Assembly (NCBI RefSeq): GCF_028640845.1
Contig: NC_080540.1
Coordinates: 96,770,061-96,834,060 of the forward strand
Reading direction: 5' to 3'
DNA from: Ahaetulla prasina
Taxonomy: Eukaryota > Chordata > Lepidosauria > Squamata > Colubridae
DNA: 64,000 nt
The notes under the pieces are model-generated. The model was not told the origin of the DNA. It searched no databases and saw nothing but the letters and a program-made list of their open reading frames with translations. The translations under genes and the position numbers were made by a program. Positions 31,954 to 43,289 of this stretch are shown piece by piece; position 1 is the first letter of the stretch, and each line of letters begins with the position of its first letter.

Positions 31954-34900
31954 ATGGCAATTAGACTTTTATCTTGGAATGTCAATGGATTAAACTCACC
32001 ACAAAAGAGAAGAAAGATATTTCATTATTTGAAGCAATTTAAAATGACATTGTATGTTTACAAGAAACACATATTAGAACATTAGACCAGAAATATTTGA
32101 TAAATTCAAATTGGGAATACATTTTGTTGCATCTGCTACAGAAAAGAAGAATGGACTAGTTGTTTATATAAAGAGTAATTTATCTGCAACATTAATTGAA
32201 GCGGATAATCAAGGAAGATATATTGCTATTGAACTTTTATTGGAAGGGAGAAAAATACTTTTAATAGGAGTTTATGCACCAAATCAACAACAAGAAAAAT
32301 TTTATAAGTTTTTACATAAAAGAATAACATCTTGGGATTATAAAACTTATATATTAATGGGTGATTGGAATGGAGTGATGGATACCCAGAAAGATAAAAG
32401 AAGTCTTAGAAATATTTCCAATCGTGTAAAACTGCCAAAGGCATTCTTTGATTTGATGGAAGATTTAGAATTGAGAGATGTATGGCGAGAACGCAATGAA
32501 AAAGAGAGAGATTTTACATTTTTTTCTGACAGACATCAATCTTTTTCTAGGATTGATTTCATTTTAATTACTAATGATTTGTTTTTCAGAGTGAAGAAGA
32601 CAAAAATTTGTTCTAGAACCTTGTCTGATCATAGCCGGTATGGATTGAGTTAGATCGGGAAAAAGAGGCCAGGAGGTCGTGGAGGATGAATGAGAACTTG
32701 TTTAAATATGAACAAAATGTAAATGAATGTAAAACTCTAATGAAGGAATTTTTTTCTTTGAACATGGATAAAGGGACACCTATAGAGATAGTTTGGGACA
32801 CCAGTAAAGCTTATATGAGGGGAATTTTATTAGAGATGAATAATAAATATAGAAATAGACTGCACAAAAGGCGAAAAGAACTAGAAGAGGAAATTAAAAG
32901 GAAGGAGCAGTTATTGGTAGGCAATCCAGGAGATAGTAAAACAAAAGAGTCAATAAATATATTAAGAGGTCAATTTAATATGTTAATGGCAGATCAGGTG
33001 GCAACTAATTTACAATATGTAAGACATAATTTGTTTAATAATTCTAATAAACCTGGAAGGTGGTTAGCATATTTATTAAGAAAGAAACAGAAACGACGTA
33101 TAATTGATAAAATAGAATATAGAGGTAAGGAAGTATATCAGCAAAATTTGATTAAAAAAGCTTTTTTAGAATATTATACTAAGTTATATTCTAGAGATGT
33201 GATTAGTGATAAAGATATAGATAGATATTTACAGGACCACGGTATTTTAGAAATTACAGTAGATCAAAGGAAGAGTTGAATCAATTAATTTCTTCAGAGG
33301 AAATAGTGTTTGCAATTAAGCAGCTTAAAGCGAATAAAGCACCAGGTACAGATGGCTTGACAACTACTTATTATAAAAATTTACAAAATGAGATGATTGT
33401 ACCACTTAAGGAGTTATTTAACAGAATACAAAGGGGGGGAGAAGCTCCTCCTTCATGGAGGACAGCTTTTATTTCATTAATACCTAAAGAAGATCGAGAT
33501 GGTGTTAAACCAGAGAATTATAGGCCAATATCGCTTTTAAATACTGATTATAAGATATTTGCTAAGATACTAGCGAATAGATTGATGCCACTGATGAATC
33601 AATTAATTCATAATGACCAATCAGGATTTATTAAGGGGAGACAGATGAGATATAATATGAGACAAATTGTAAATTTACTTGAATATTTGGAAGAAACAGC
33701 CAGGTTTCAGCAGCATTCCTCTTTTGGATGCGAAAAAGCTTTTGATAGATTGGATTGGCAGTTTTGTTTAAAGTAATAGAAAAATGCAATTTGGGGATTA
33801 TTTTATTCAAGCAATTAAGGCTATATATCAAAAGCAAACAGCTCAAATAATAGTAAATGGTGGATTAACAGAATCTTTCAAGATTGAGAAAGGGACTAGA
33901 CAAGGATGTCCCTTGTCACCATTATTATTCATTCTAACTTTGGAAATATTATTGAGTAAGATACGTGGTTTAGATCGAATAAAAGGAATTAGAATTAAAA
34001 ATCAAGATTATAAATTAAGAGCGTTTGCAGATGATTTGGTTGTTTCTTTATCTCAACCAATACATTCAGCTGTATATTTGATGGAGACAATTGATCAGTA
34101 TAGTAAGGTATCTGGGTTTAAAGTGAATCAACAGGAGACAAAATGATAATTAAAATATGAATACACATCAGAGGAAGAATTAGAAAGAATAACTGGATAT
34201 GAAGTAGTTAAAAAGGTTAAATACTTAGGAGTATACATTACAGCATCGAATGTAAAATTATATAAAAACAATTATGAGGTATTGTGGGGAAAAGTAATTA
34301 AAGAAATGGAGAAATGGAAGAAGTTACAATTATCATTGTTGGGAAGAGTGGCAGCTATAAAAATGAATGTTTTGCCTAGATTTTTATTTTTGTTTCAAAT
34401 GATTCCAATTTTGAAGAAAGATGCAAATTTACAAGAATGGCAAAAGGATTAATAAATTTGTATGGAAGGGTAAAAACCGAGGATAAAGTTAAAAATAATG
34501 CAAGACGTTAGGGAAAGAGGGGTTTAAAATGCCTAATTTGAAATTGTACTATGATGCAGTTGTTTTAACTTTAATTTCTGATTGGATTAATTTAACAGAG
34601 GAAAGGATTTTGAATATAGAAGGTTATGGTTTGTTATATGGATGGCACATATGTAATATATGACAAGAGAATTGATAAGACATTTAAGAATAATATGGTC
34701 AGAAGTGCGTTGTTGAGGATTTGGAAAAAATATCAATATAAGTTAGATGGAAAGATACCAATATGGACCATCCCCAGACATATGATAGAGAATATAAATA
34801 TATTACAAAAAATGGAAGTTATCACTTACAAAGAGCTTTTGACTATGGAAAAGGGGAATTACAGTTGAAATCTAGGGAGAAATTGAGGATGAAGGAAGAA

Positions 34901-35680
34901 ATTATACATGGTTCCAGTATGGACAATTGCAATCTAGATGGAAAATAGATCAGAAAATTGGTATAAGGCAAAGTGATGATAATCTGGTAAAACAAATAAA
35001 AGATCAAGGTCAACAGCATATAAAGAGATTATATAATGTATTGGTTGAAATTGATTCAGAAATGGAGTTGGTTAAAGATTGTATGGTAAAATGGGCACAA
35101 AATTTTCAACAACCTATAATGTTAGAAACATGGGAAAAAATTTGGGTGAGGAATGTTAAATTCAAGCACAAAATTTAAGAGAAAATTTTTATAAAATGTT
35201 TTATAGATGGCATTTAGATCCTAAAAAACTGTCATGTATGTATCCAAATGTGAAAGCAAAATGTTGGAGATGTGATTGTGAGGATGCTACCTATTATCAT
35301 ATATGGTGGACTTGCAAAAAAGTTAAAGCCTTTTGGATTAAAAATATGGTGGATTATGCAGAACATTTTGAAAAGAAGATCAAGTTTGTTCCACAGTTCT
35401 TTTATTAGGAATAATCTCAGATTGCACTGTTATAGAGACAAAACTGATTCTGAATTTAATAACTGCTGCAAGATTATTGATTGCACAATATTGGAAGAAA
35501 GAAGACTTACCTACAATTGGAGAATGGATTAGTAAAGTATCAAATTTAGCAGAAATGGCAAAAATTTCTGCCTACTTGAAAGACTGTACACAAGAAAAAT
35601 ATATATTGGAATGGAGGAAGTGGATTGATTATATTCAAAATAAGTATCAGATTAAAAAATATCAATTAGTTTTTGAGTGA
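31954..35680 (+). pseudogene. Nested L1 ORF2 (endonuclease-reverse transcriptase), broken
   Basis: Endonuclease: SWNVNGLNSP, LQETH (frameshifted at about 32,045), MGDWNGVMD, SRIDFILI and SDHS at about 32,630. Reverse transcriptase: APGTDGL (33,340), YRPISLLN, AFDRLDW (33,740), RQGCPLSPLLF (33,900) and FADDLV with both aspartates intact (34,025). C-terminal zinc knuckle: CWRC...YHIWWTC (35,262-35,320). About six frameshifts or stops (for example near 32,045, 33,278, 33,710, 33,775 and 34,146) make it inactive. Its order and length (about 1,240 codons) match L1 ORF2. Confidence 0.92.
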
Positions 35681-36296
35681 AGTTAGGAATTATTATGTAT
35701 TAGTTTAAGAAAGAAGGGAATTGATAGTGTGATGGTGTGAAATGGAATATGTTTTATGTTATATTTTAGATTATGTTTGTTAGTTACAATACCCTGTATT
35801 CTGTTCTGGGAAGTCTCGGGGAAGGAGGCGGGAAGGGAAGACTATAAATTGATTGGTTGCCATTGTACAGGAATAATGGTAGAATTAAACAAGTTGGAAT
35901 GGTGTAATGTCGGGACTGCTCGGCAAACACTCCCGAAGGAAAGGGTAAGGAAAGAGGAGTAAAGAAGGAAGAAAGTAGGTAGGTAGGTGGGTAGGGAGGA
36001 AAGAAGGAGGAGAAGAAAGGATAGGAGGAGGAGAAGAAGGAGAAGATGAGGGTTAGAAAGGATGGTAGTGAGAAGTGGGAAGAGGAGGAAGTAGGAAAGC
36101 GAGGAGAAGGTGGTGGGGGAAGTTTAAGAAGGATGAGAAGGGAAGAAAGGATTAAAGGGGGGAGTGGCAGTCGAGCAGCCCTGACTGAGTATAATTTGAG
36201 TATAGGACTGATTGTTGGATAAGTGATTGTATTGTACACTGGTCAAATTGTGGGAATTATTATGGAAAAATAAAAAAAATTTTGCAAAAAAAAAAA
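35681..36296 (+). repeat. Nested L1 3' UTR with polypurine block and poly(A)
   Basis: About 600 bp after the ORF2 stop. The part at 35,935-36,165 is almost pure A/G with many G runs (ggaggagaag, ggtaggtaggtggg). Then come gactgagtataatttgag and an A-rich tail ending at 36,296. G-rich 3' UTR blocks that may form G-quadruplexes are known in mammalian L1s; here that is inference from composition. Confidence 0.85.
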
Positions 36297-36312
36297 AAAA
36301 AGGAAAAGAACT

Positions 36313-39300
36313 CTTAATAAATTGGGAAAACTAAAAATGGACTTAATAAGTTTACAAGAAGTTCATATTAGAAAGCAACACAAAAAATTACCTGCGTATC
36401 CAAAATTGGGTGAACTATTTACTGCATTGACACATCAAAGTAAAAAAGGTGTAGCATCATATATTAAAAAGAAATTAGAACCCTAAACAAATATTTGCTG
36501 ATGAACAAGGGAGGATCCTTATGGTGGAAATAACAATGAAGTATAAACAAATAGTTTTGGTAGTGATATATGCACCAAATGACAAGCAAGATGAATTTTA
36601 TGGAAAACTGCACAGGAAAATAATAGAAGTTGAGTATGATAATATTTGTATAATGGGAGACTTCAATGAGATAAGGGAAGTTGATTGAGACTATAAGACG
36701 ACAAAAATTAAAAAAAAAAAGAAACTTAGGAAAAAGCTCCCAAAGACTTTTTTTTACTATGGTAGAGGAACTAGGCTTTCAAGATGCTTGAAGAGAAAGA
36801 CATTTGAAAGAAAAACAGTATACCTTTTATTCAAGTACACATAGGTCATGGTCCAGAATAGATGTGATGTGGATGTCAATTGATTTATTAGCTAGTGTAC
36901 AAGATATAAACATTGAAGCAAGTATTTGGGCTGACCATAATCCGAGTATAATTACATGGAAGGGACAAGAAAGAGATTAAAATGGACTTTGAATCAAACA
37001 ATATTAATTGAAAGAGAGTTTCAACAATTTGTGGAGAAAGAATTGTTTTCTTTTTCAAGGAAAATAAAAAGGAAGATACCTCATTGCAAAATGTGTGGGA
37101 TACAGTAAAAACATACATTTGAGGGTTGGCAATGACTTACTTGGGTAAAAGAAATAAAAAGAAAAGACAAATGCAAAAAAAAAAAAAAAAACCCTGGAAG
37201 AGAAATACAAGAAATTGGAGATGGAATTACAAAAAGACATGCAAAATAAGAGAAATAAAAATTAAAGGGATTTGAAAAAACATGAAATGTATTTAATTGA
37301 AAAAGAGGACTTTGCTTATAAAATAAACAGGCTTAAATATTTTTTTTTTGAAAATGCTAACAAGCCAGGTAGATGGCTGGCATACAAAATGAAAAAAGAG
37401 AAAGAAAAAACTAATCAACCAACTAATGGACAAAGGACATATGTGTTATCGAACTGAGGAAAAGAAAAAAGTGGTACAGAAATATTATGAGAAACTCTAT
37501 AAACAAGAGACAATACCAAAAGAGAAGATTATACAATATTTAGAAAAGTCTGATTTACCAAAAATACCAGAAAAATACAAGGTGGCCTTGGAGGGAAGGA
37601 TAATGATGGTGGAAATGATAGAGAGAATCAAAAAACAAAAGAATGGTAAAACACCAGGTTTAGATGGGTTACCAGCAGAATTGTACAAAACTTTAGAAGA
37701 TGTAAATGCAATGTAAATGTAAAAGAGGATGCAATACAATGTTGGAAATGTTTAATGATCTTTTAGTGAATGCAAAAATATCTAATTCTTGGATGGAGGC
37801 ATATATTATTCTTACACCAAAGGAAGATACAGATTTACAACAAGTTAAAAACTATAGACTGATTTCTTTGTTAAATGCGTATTATAAAATATTTGCATCA
37901 ATAATGGCGAATAGATTGAAGAGGTTGTTAAATGATTTCATTCATGCAGATCAAAATGTTAGTTTATTTTTTTACCAAAGAAACAAATTAGAGACAATAT
38001 AAGGATAATTTTGAACACTTTGGAATATTATGAAGCACACCTAGAAAAGCAAGTGGCATTGATGTTTCTTGATGCACAGAAGGCTTTTGACAATGTGAAC
38101 TGGCAATTTATGATAAAACAATTACAGACTATGGATTGTGGGGGAAGATTTATAAATATGATTGAGACAATTTGTAGCAAACAATTTGCAAAGGTGATAA
38201 TAAATGGAGATATGACAAAAAAAGTTAATGTCATGAAAGGAATGAGGCAGGGATGCCCTCCATCCCCATTGTTATTTGACGTTGGAGGTGTTAAATAGAA
38301 ATATAAGACAAAAGGAAGAGATAAAAGGGTTGAGAATTTAAAAATAAGCATATAAACTGTAAGCATTTTCAGATGATCTAGTGTTTATTTTAGAGGAGCC
38401 ATTAGAAATAGGACCCAAACTGATAGAACAAATAGAGGAATATGGAGAGGTGGCAGGACTGAAAATTAACAAAGATAAAACAAAGATATTGGTGAAAAAT
38501 ATTACAGAGAAACAGAAAAGAGACTTAATGGAGAAAATAGATATTCAGATTACCAAAAAGATAAGGTATTTAGGAATACAATTAACAGCAAGGTGTGTAA
38601 CGATTAAAGATTATAATTATTACAAATTGAAAGGACAAATTGAAACGGACCTGGAGAGGTGGGGAAAACTGCAATTATCATTAATGGTAAGAATAGCAGT
38701 AATCAAGACGAACATACTACCCAGACTGTTGTTCTTATTTCAAACAATACTGATAAAATTGGAAACGAAAAACTTTGAAAACTTGAACAGAATGATATTG
38801 AAATTTATATGGCAGGGAAAAAAAGGTGAGAATCAATATGAAAATATTACAAAATGCAAGGATTTGGCCTACCAAACTGGGAATTATATTACCAAGCAGC
38901 AGCACTATCTTGGATAAAAGAATGGATTGTATTAAGAAATACGAGACTACTGTCTTTGGAGGGGCATGATTTACAGTTGGGTTGGCATGCTTTTTTGTGG
39001 TATGGGAAAAATAAGATGCATAGTTATTTTCAAAGGCATTATGTAAGAAATGTGTAATTATTAGTATGGGAGAAGATTAGAGAAAAAGATTACCTGAAAA
39101 TACCAACATGGCTTTCAACAACGGAAGCATTAGTACATCCAAATATTATTAATATGGAGAATATTATAAGATATAAAAATATTTTGTTAGCAACAGGGGA
39201 ATTGAAAATGAAACAAGAACTAGAAGAACAAGGGATTGAAATGGAGTAGTATACTCAGCTGCAAATACAACTGAGACATGAAAAAGATGCAAAGTTATAT

Positions 39301-39995
39301 GGTTTTTACTTGAAAATGACAGTATTGGATGAGATACTCGCAGGGACAGATGAGAAAATGATTAAGAAATTGTATAGTTATTTACTTGGGGTAAAGTTGG
39401 AAGAAGAACAAGTTAAAGAAACAATGATAGCATGGGCAGAAAAATTTGGATAGACAATTGAGTTAGATAAATGGCAGCAATTATGGGAAAGAAACTATAA
39501 ATTAACAATGGCCACAGCATATAAAGAAAACTTTTACAAAATGTTCTATAGATGGCACATGTCACCAGAAAGATTAACAAAAATGTTTAAAAATAAATCA
39601 GCTAAATGTTGGAAATACCATCAGATACTGGGATCATACTATCACATGTGGTGGACATGTCCAGAAGTAAGAAATTATTGGGAAAAATTTGAATATGGTT
39701 AGAAAAAATGATACAGCAATATATTGATTTAAAACCAGAACTGTTCCTGTTAGGCATCCTACCAGAGACGTATAGTAAACAAAATATATACTTGATTATA
39801 CATGTAATAATGGTGGCAAGAATGGTATTTGCACAAAATTGGAAAGCAGAAAAAAATCCTACAAAAGGAGAAGTAATTAAGAAAATATTGGAACGTGCAG
39901 AAATGAATAGATTGACATTGGCAATTAAAGAGTCAGAGTATTGCAATATATGGGGAAAATTTTATCAATGGATAGAAAGTGAGTATAGACAATAA
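36313..39995 (+). pseudogene. Outer L1 ORF2, broken
   Basis: Continues the frame left at 30,194: LNKLGKLKMDLISLQEVH. Visible motifs are MGDFNEI (36,655), TPGLDGLPAELYK (37,653), ISLLNAYYKIFASIMANRL (37,863), FLDAQKAFDNVNW (38,069), RQGCPPSPLLF (38,245) and AFSDDLVFIL (38,363). In the catalytic FADD block the alanine is serine. The zinc knuckle has lost one cysteine (CWKYH...YHMWWTC at 39,607). Stops and frameshifts are frequent, more than in the nested L1, consistent with greater age. Confidence 0.9.
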
Positions 39996-40131
39996 TGTAA
40001 AAGTAAGAATTTTAGGAAGAATATGTTGTAGCATGTTAAAATTAAATGAAAGACGAAAGATAAATGTATGCATTAAGAAAATGATGATAAATGTTGAAGA
40101 TGATGACACAAAAAAGTTTCAATAAAAAGTT
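39996..40131 (+). repeat. Outer L1 3' UTR, proximal part
   Basis: About 135 bp after the ORF2 stop, ending tttcaataaaaag. The sequence is A-rich with no polypurine block of its own; it is followed by sequence in the opposite orientation. Confidence 0.6.
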
Positions 40132-40904
40132 TTTTATTTTTTTTTAACACACACACAGACATACATTTTTTCTGAACAGAATATTGGCCAGGTTTCAAGT
40201 TTATACAACTTTTAGTTCTCTTGCAACACATTTTATATGCTTACATTAATGTATTTTGCCTTTTCTCTCTCATTTTTATTTTCTTTCTTTTATTTTTGTT
40301 GTATATCTAATCTTACCCTTCACCCTGAATTCTAATCATTTATCAACTTCCCTATTTTCCCCCCTCTCCTTACTCCCTCTAAACCCTTTATTTCCCAATT
40401 GATATTTATAAAAATTTATATAAACTACTTATCAAACATTAGAGTCATTCATATATTTGCAATTCCAAAACAACTCATATAATATTAACCATAATCAAAA
40501 AAGAAAAGAAAAAGAACTCAGTTAATCTTCATAGTATCATTTCTAATGCTTTAAGTAAATTCCATAATTACAATTAAAGATACACAAATCCTCCCCCAAA
40601 ATTCACACCGGTCTTATCACTTTAAAGAAAAACTTTTTCCAAAACATATGTTGGTCGTTGTATTTTTTTCTCTCATCTGAGGGTGTCTTTCTCCAATCCA
40701 CAATTCCAATTAACAAGCTACAAAAGTATCATTTTGTTTTTTAAAACCACATTTTACTACTTCTTCCCCCCCCCAAGAATTCAATTTAAAGTCCGTATCT
40801 GAATCTATTCATTTTAAAATCCAGTTCAAGTCCAATTTAATGGGGAAAAGGGAAAGTAAAAGAAGTTTCAGCAGGCTTTAGTTATAGTTCCCCCAACTCT
40901 TCCT

Positions 40905-42053
40905 TTTATACTTCAGTAAAGCATTTGATAAAGTAGACCATAACCTACTACTAGATAAAGTAGAAAAATATGGGTTAGACAGCACCACCACCAGATGGAT
41001 TCGTAACTGGCTGACCAACCGCACTCAACGTGTAGTCCTCAATACAACTACATCCACATGGAGGGAAGTATGCAGTGGAGTACCCCAAGGCTCTGTTTTA
41101 GGCCCAGTACTCTTCAACATCTTCATCAATGACTTGGACGAGGGGATAGATGGGGAACTCATAAAATTTGCAGATGACACCAAACTGGCAGGAATAGCCA
41201 ACACTCCAGAAGATAGGCTCAAGATACAGAAGGATCTTGACAGACTAGAGCATTGGGTGCTAACTAACAAAATGAAATTCAACAGTGAAAAAAGTAAGGT
41301 TCTACATTTAGGCCAAAAAAACAAAATGCACAGGTACCGGATATGTGGTACCTTGCTCAATAGTAGTAACTGTGAGAGGGATCTTGGAGTCCTAGTGGAC
41401 AACCATTTAGATAGGAGCCAGAGGTGTGCAGCAGCTGCCAAAAAAGCCAACACAGTTCTGGGCTGCAGAAACAGAGGGATAGAATCAAGATCACGTGTTA
41501 ATACCACTTTATAATGCCTTGGTAGGGCCACACTTGGAATATTGCATTCAGTTTTGGTCGCCACGATGTAAAAAGAATGTTGAGACTCTAGAAAGAGTGC
41601 AGAGAAGAGCAACAAAGATGATTAGGGGACTGGAGGCTAAAACATATGAAGAACGGTTGCAGGAACTGGGTATGTCTAGTTTAATAAAAAGAAGAACTAG
41701 GGGAGACATGATAGCAGTGTTCCAATATCTCAGGGGTTGCCACAAAGAAGAGGGAGTCAAACTATTCTCCAAAGCACCTGAGGGTAGAACAAGAAGCAAT
41801 GGGTGGAAACTAATCAAAGAGAGAAGCAACTTAGAACTAAGGAGAAATTTCCTGACAGTTAGAACAATCAATAAGTGGAACAACTTGCTTGCAGAAGTTG
41901 TAAATGCTTCAACACTGGAAATTTTAAAGAAAATGTTGGATAGCCATTTGTCTGAAATGGTGTAGGGTTTCTTGCCTGGGCAGGGGGTTGGACTAGAAGA
42001 CCTCCAAGGTCCCTTCCAACTCTGATGATGAAATAATAATAATAATTATTATT

Positions 42054-42140
<87 letters not shown>
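40905..42140 (+). mobile_element. CR1 LINE, 5'-truncated, with TTG/TTA tail
   Basis: The longest CR1 in the window. It enters the reverse transcriptase at motif A and runs to the normal 3' end (gttggactagaagacctcc at 41,988). A tail of aataat, then (TTG)n (about 42,055-42,091) and (TTA)n (to 42,140) follows. It interrupts the inverted 5' segment of the third L1. Confidence 0.93.
40911..41965 (+). pseudogene. CR1 reverse transcriptase, C-terminal half
   Basis: Motif A SKAFDKVDHNLLLDKV (40,915), motif B CSGVPQGSVLGPVLFNIFIN (41,070), catalytic motif C FADDTKLAG (41,169), then [29 protein letters not shown] and [10 protein letters not shown] 5-bp loss at about 41,494 shifts the frame: the copy at 54,608 reads cgtgaagtgttaat where this one reads cgtgttaat. 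The C-terminus ([15 protein letters not shown] to SHLSEMV) is then intact in another frame, ending at 41,965. Both catalytic aspartates of FADD are present, but the endonuclease half is missing. Confidence 0.92.
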
Positions 42141-42143
<3 letters not shown>

Positions 42144-43249
42144 AAAAAGATGTTCTGAAAATTTTCAAGCCTTTCCAAATCTGTTTATGGATTTTTTTCC
42201 TCCCTTCTTCTATTTTGTGTATCACAAATTATATTCCAAAAGACCAAAGCCCCTTTTGGGCTTTAGGGCTTGGTATTTCTGTTTTATTTTTTCCTTGCTG
42301 TATTCACGTTCCCCAATCAATTTAGCCGCTATTTCACCACCGGGAACCTTTTACCAAATTAAAGTTAATTTCTTTTTCTTATGAGTTGGTCTTCACTCAC
42401 CCGGCTTCAATATTCTTTCTAAATCACTGTTCCTGGTTAAAGTCTTGGTCCTGTTGCCCCAGCTTAATGATGACCACTATGGCCACCTCCCACGTCATTG
42501 AGTCAAAGAGTTTTCTCTGACCTCCGAGGAACTTGCTGGTTCCTCTTGGTCTTCCAAGATGCCTCTCTTTCTTCCCTGTCCCTACAGGTTGGATCTGGTC
42601 TGAAGACCACTCGGCATCGGTTCATCAGCCCGGGATTTTGCAGAGCTTATAGAAGCTCACTATTCCCCGACTGTCTCACCATAACGCTTCCAGTCAAATC
42701 CCCAACACAAAAATATTCTACCCAGATGATACACAGATTGATTAATGATGTACAGGAATTAAAGAAGAGATGTAATTATAAAGAAAAAAAGAATTTGAAA
42801 TGAAGATGTACATATGTAAATAGAAAATCAGGGCTGCTCAAATACCATTTTAGATGGAATTGAAAATGGAAAAGAGAGTGGAAAAGGAGAAAGGAGTAGA
42901 GAGAGGGAAGGAGGGGGAATAAGGAGGAAAGGAGAGAGAGGGATAGAAGAGAGGAAGAAAAGGGAGGGGAAAGAAGAGTAGGAGAGAGGGTTAGAAAGGG
43001 AGGAAGAAGAGAGGAGTGGGGGAAGGGGAAAGGAAGTAGAAAAGAGAAGGAGAGGAGGAATGAGGAAAGTAGAAAGAGATAGAAGAAGGAAGAAAAGGGA
43101 AGAGGTAGAGGAAAGTTTGTGGTAAAATAAAGGAGAGGAAATGGTAAAAGAACAGTCTCGAACAAATAACAAATGAAAGTAAAAGGATAAGATGAATGAT
43201 TAATGGTGGATAAGAGACTGTACATTTAAATATGTTTATGAAAAATAAA

Positions 43250-43289
43250 AATAAAAAACTTTATATATAAAAAAAGAAATGTAAAATCA
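43250..43289 (+). repeat. Outer L1 terminus and right target-site duplication
   Basis: The terminal A-rich sequence (atatataaaaaa) is followed by agaaatgtaaaatca at 43,275-43,289, identical to the 15 bp before the L1 start at 25,003-25,017 and 29,076-29,090. This fixes the right border of the outer L1. Confidence 0.88.

Larger units (their letters stand above)
30195..36296 (+). mobile_element. Nested L1 with 5' inversion (twin priming)
   Basis: This nearly complete L1 sits inside ORF2 of the outer L1. Target duplications are aaaaaggaaaagaact at 30,179-30,194 and 36,297-36,312 (at least 12 bp without the ambiguous A's). A poly(A) tail ends it at 36,296. The first ~0.9 kb is inverted: ORF1 residues 1 to about 115 and two 320-bp 5' UTR monomers read on the minus strand. 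From about 31,110 the rest reads on the plus strand: rest of ORF1, ORF2 and 3' UTR. This head-to-head junction is the classic product of twin priming during LINE integration. Confidence 0.93.
40132..43249 (+). mobile_element. Probable third L1: inverted 5' segment plus 3' UTR, split by a CR1
   Basis: From about 40,132 to 42,710 (CR1 at 40,905-42,140 excluded) the strand composition is reversed: T-rich, with GC-rich stretches that look like a LINE 5' UTR read backwards. At about 42,715 the plus-strand L1 character returns with an A/G-rich 3' UTR block (42,850-43,125) ending in aaaaataaaaata. A second 5' inversion with an internal deletion explains this. Candidate target duplications are aataaaaagttt (40,121) and aataaaaaactt (43,250), imperfect. 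Alternatively 42,715-43,274 is the outer L1's own 3' UTR and only the inverted part is foreign. Confidence 0.5.

Noticed and set aside
35784..36239. Minus-strand Pro/Ser/Leu-rich 151-codon frame
   Set aside because: Reverse complement of the polypurine 3' UTR of the nested L1.
42055..42384. Poly-Leu frame suggesting a signal peptide
   Set aside because: Translation of the TTG/TTA tail of the CR1.
42776..43225. Minus-strand Ser/Leu/Phe-rich 149-codon frame
   Set aside because: Reverse complement of the A/G-rich L1 3' UTR.
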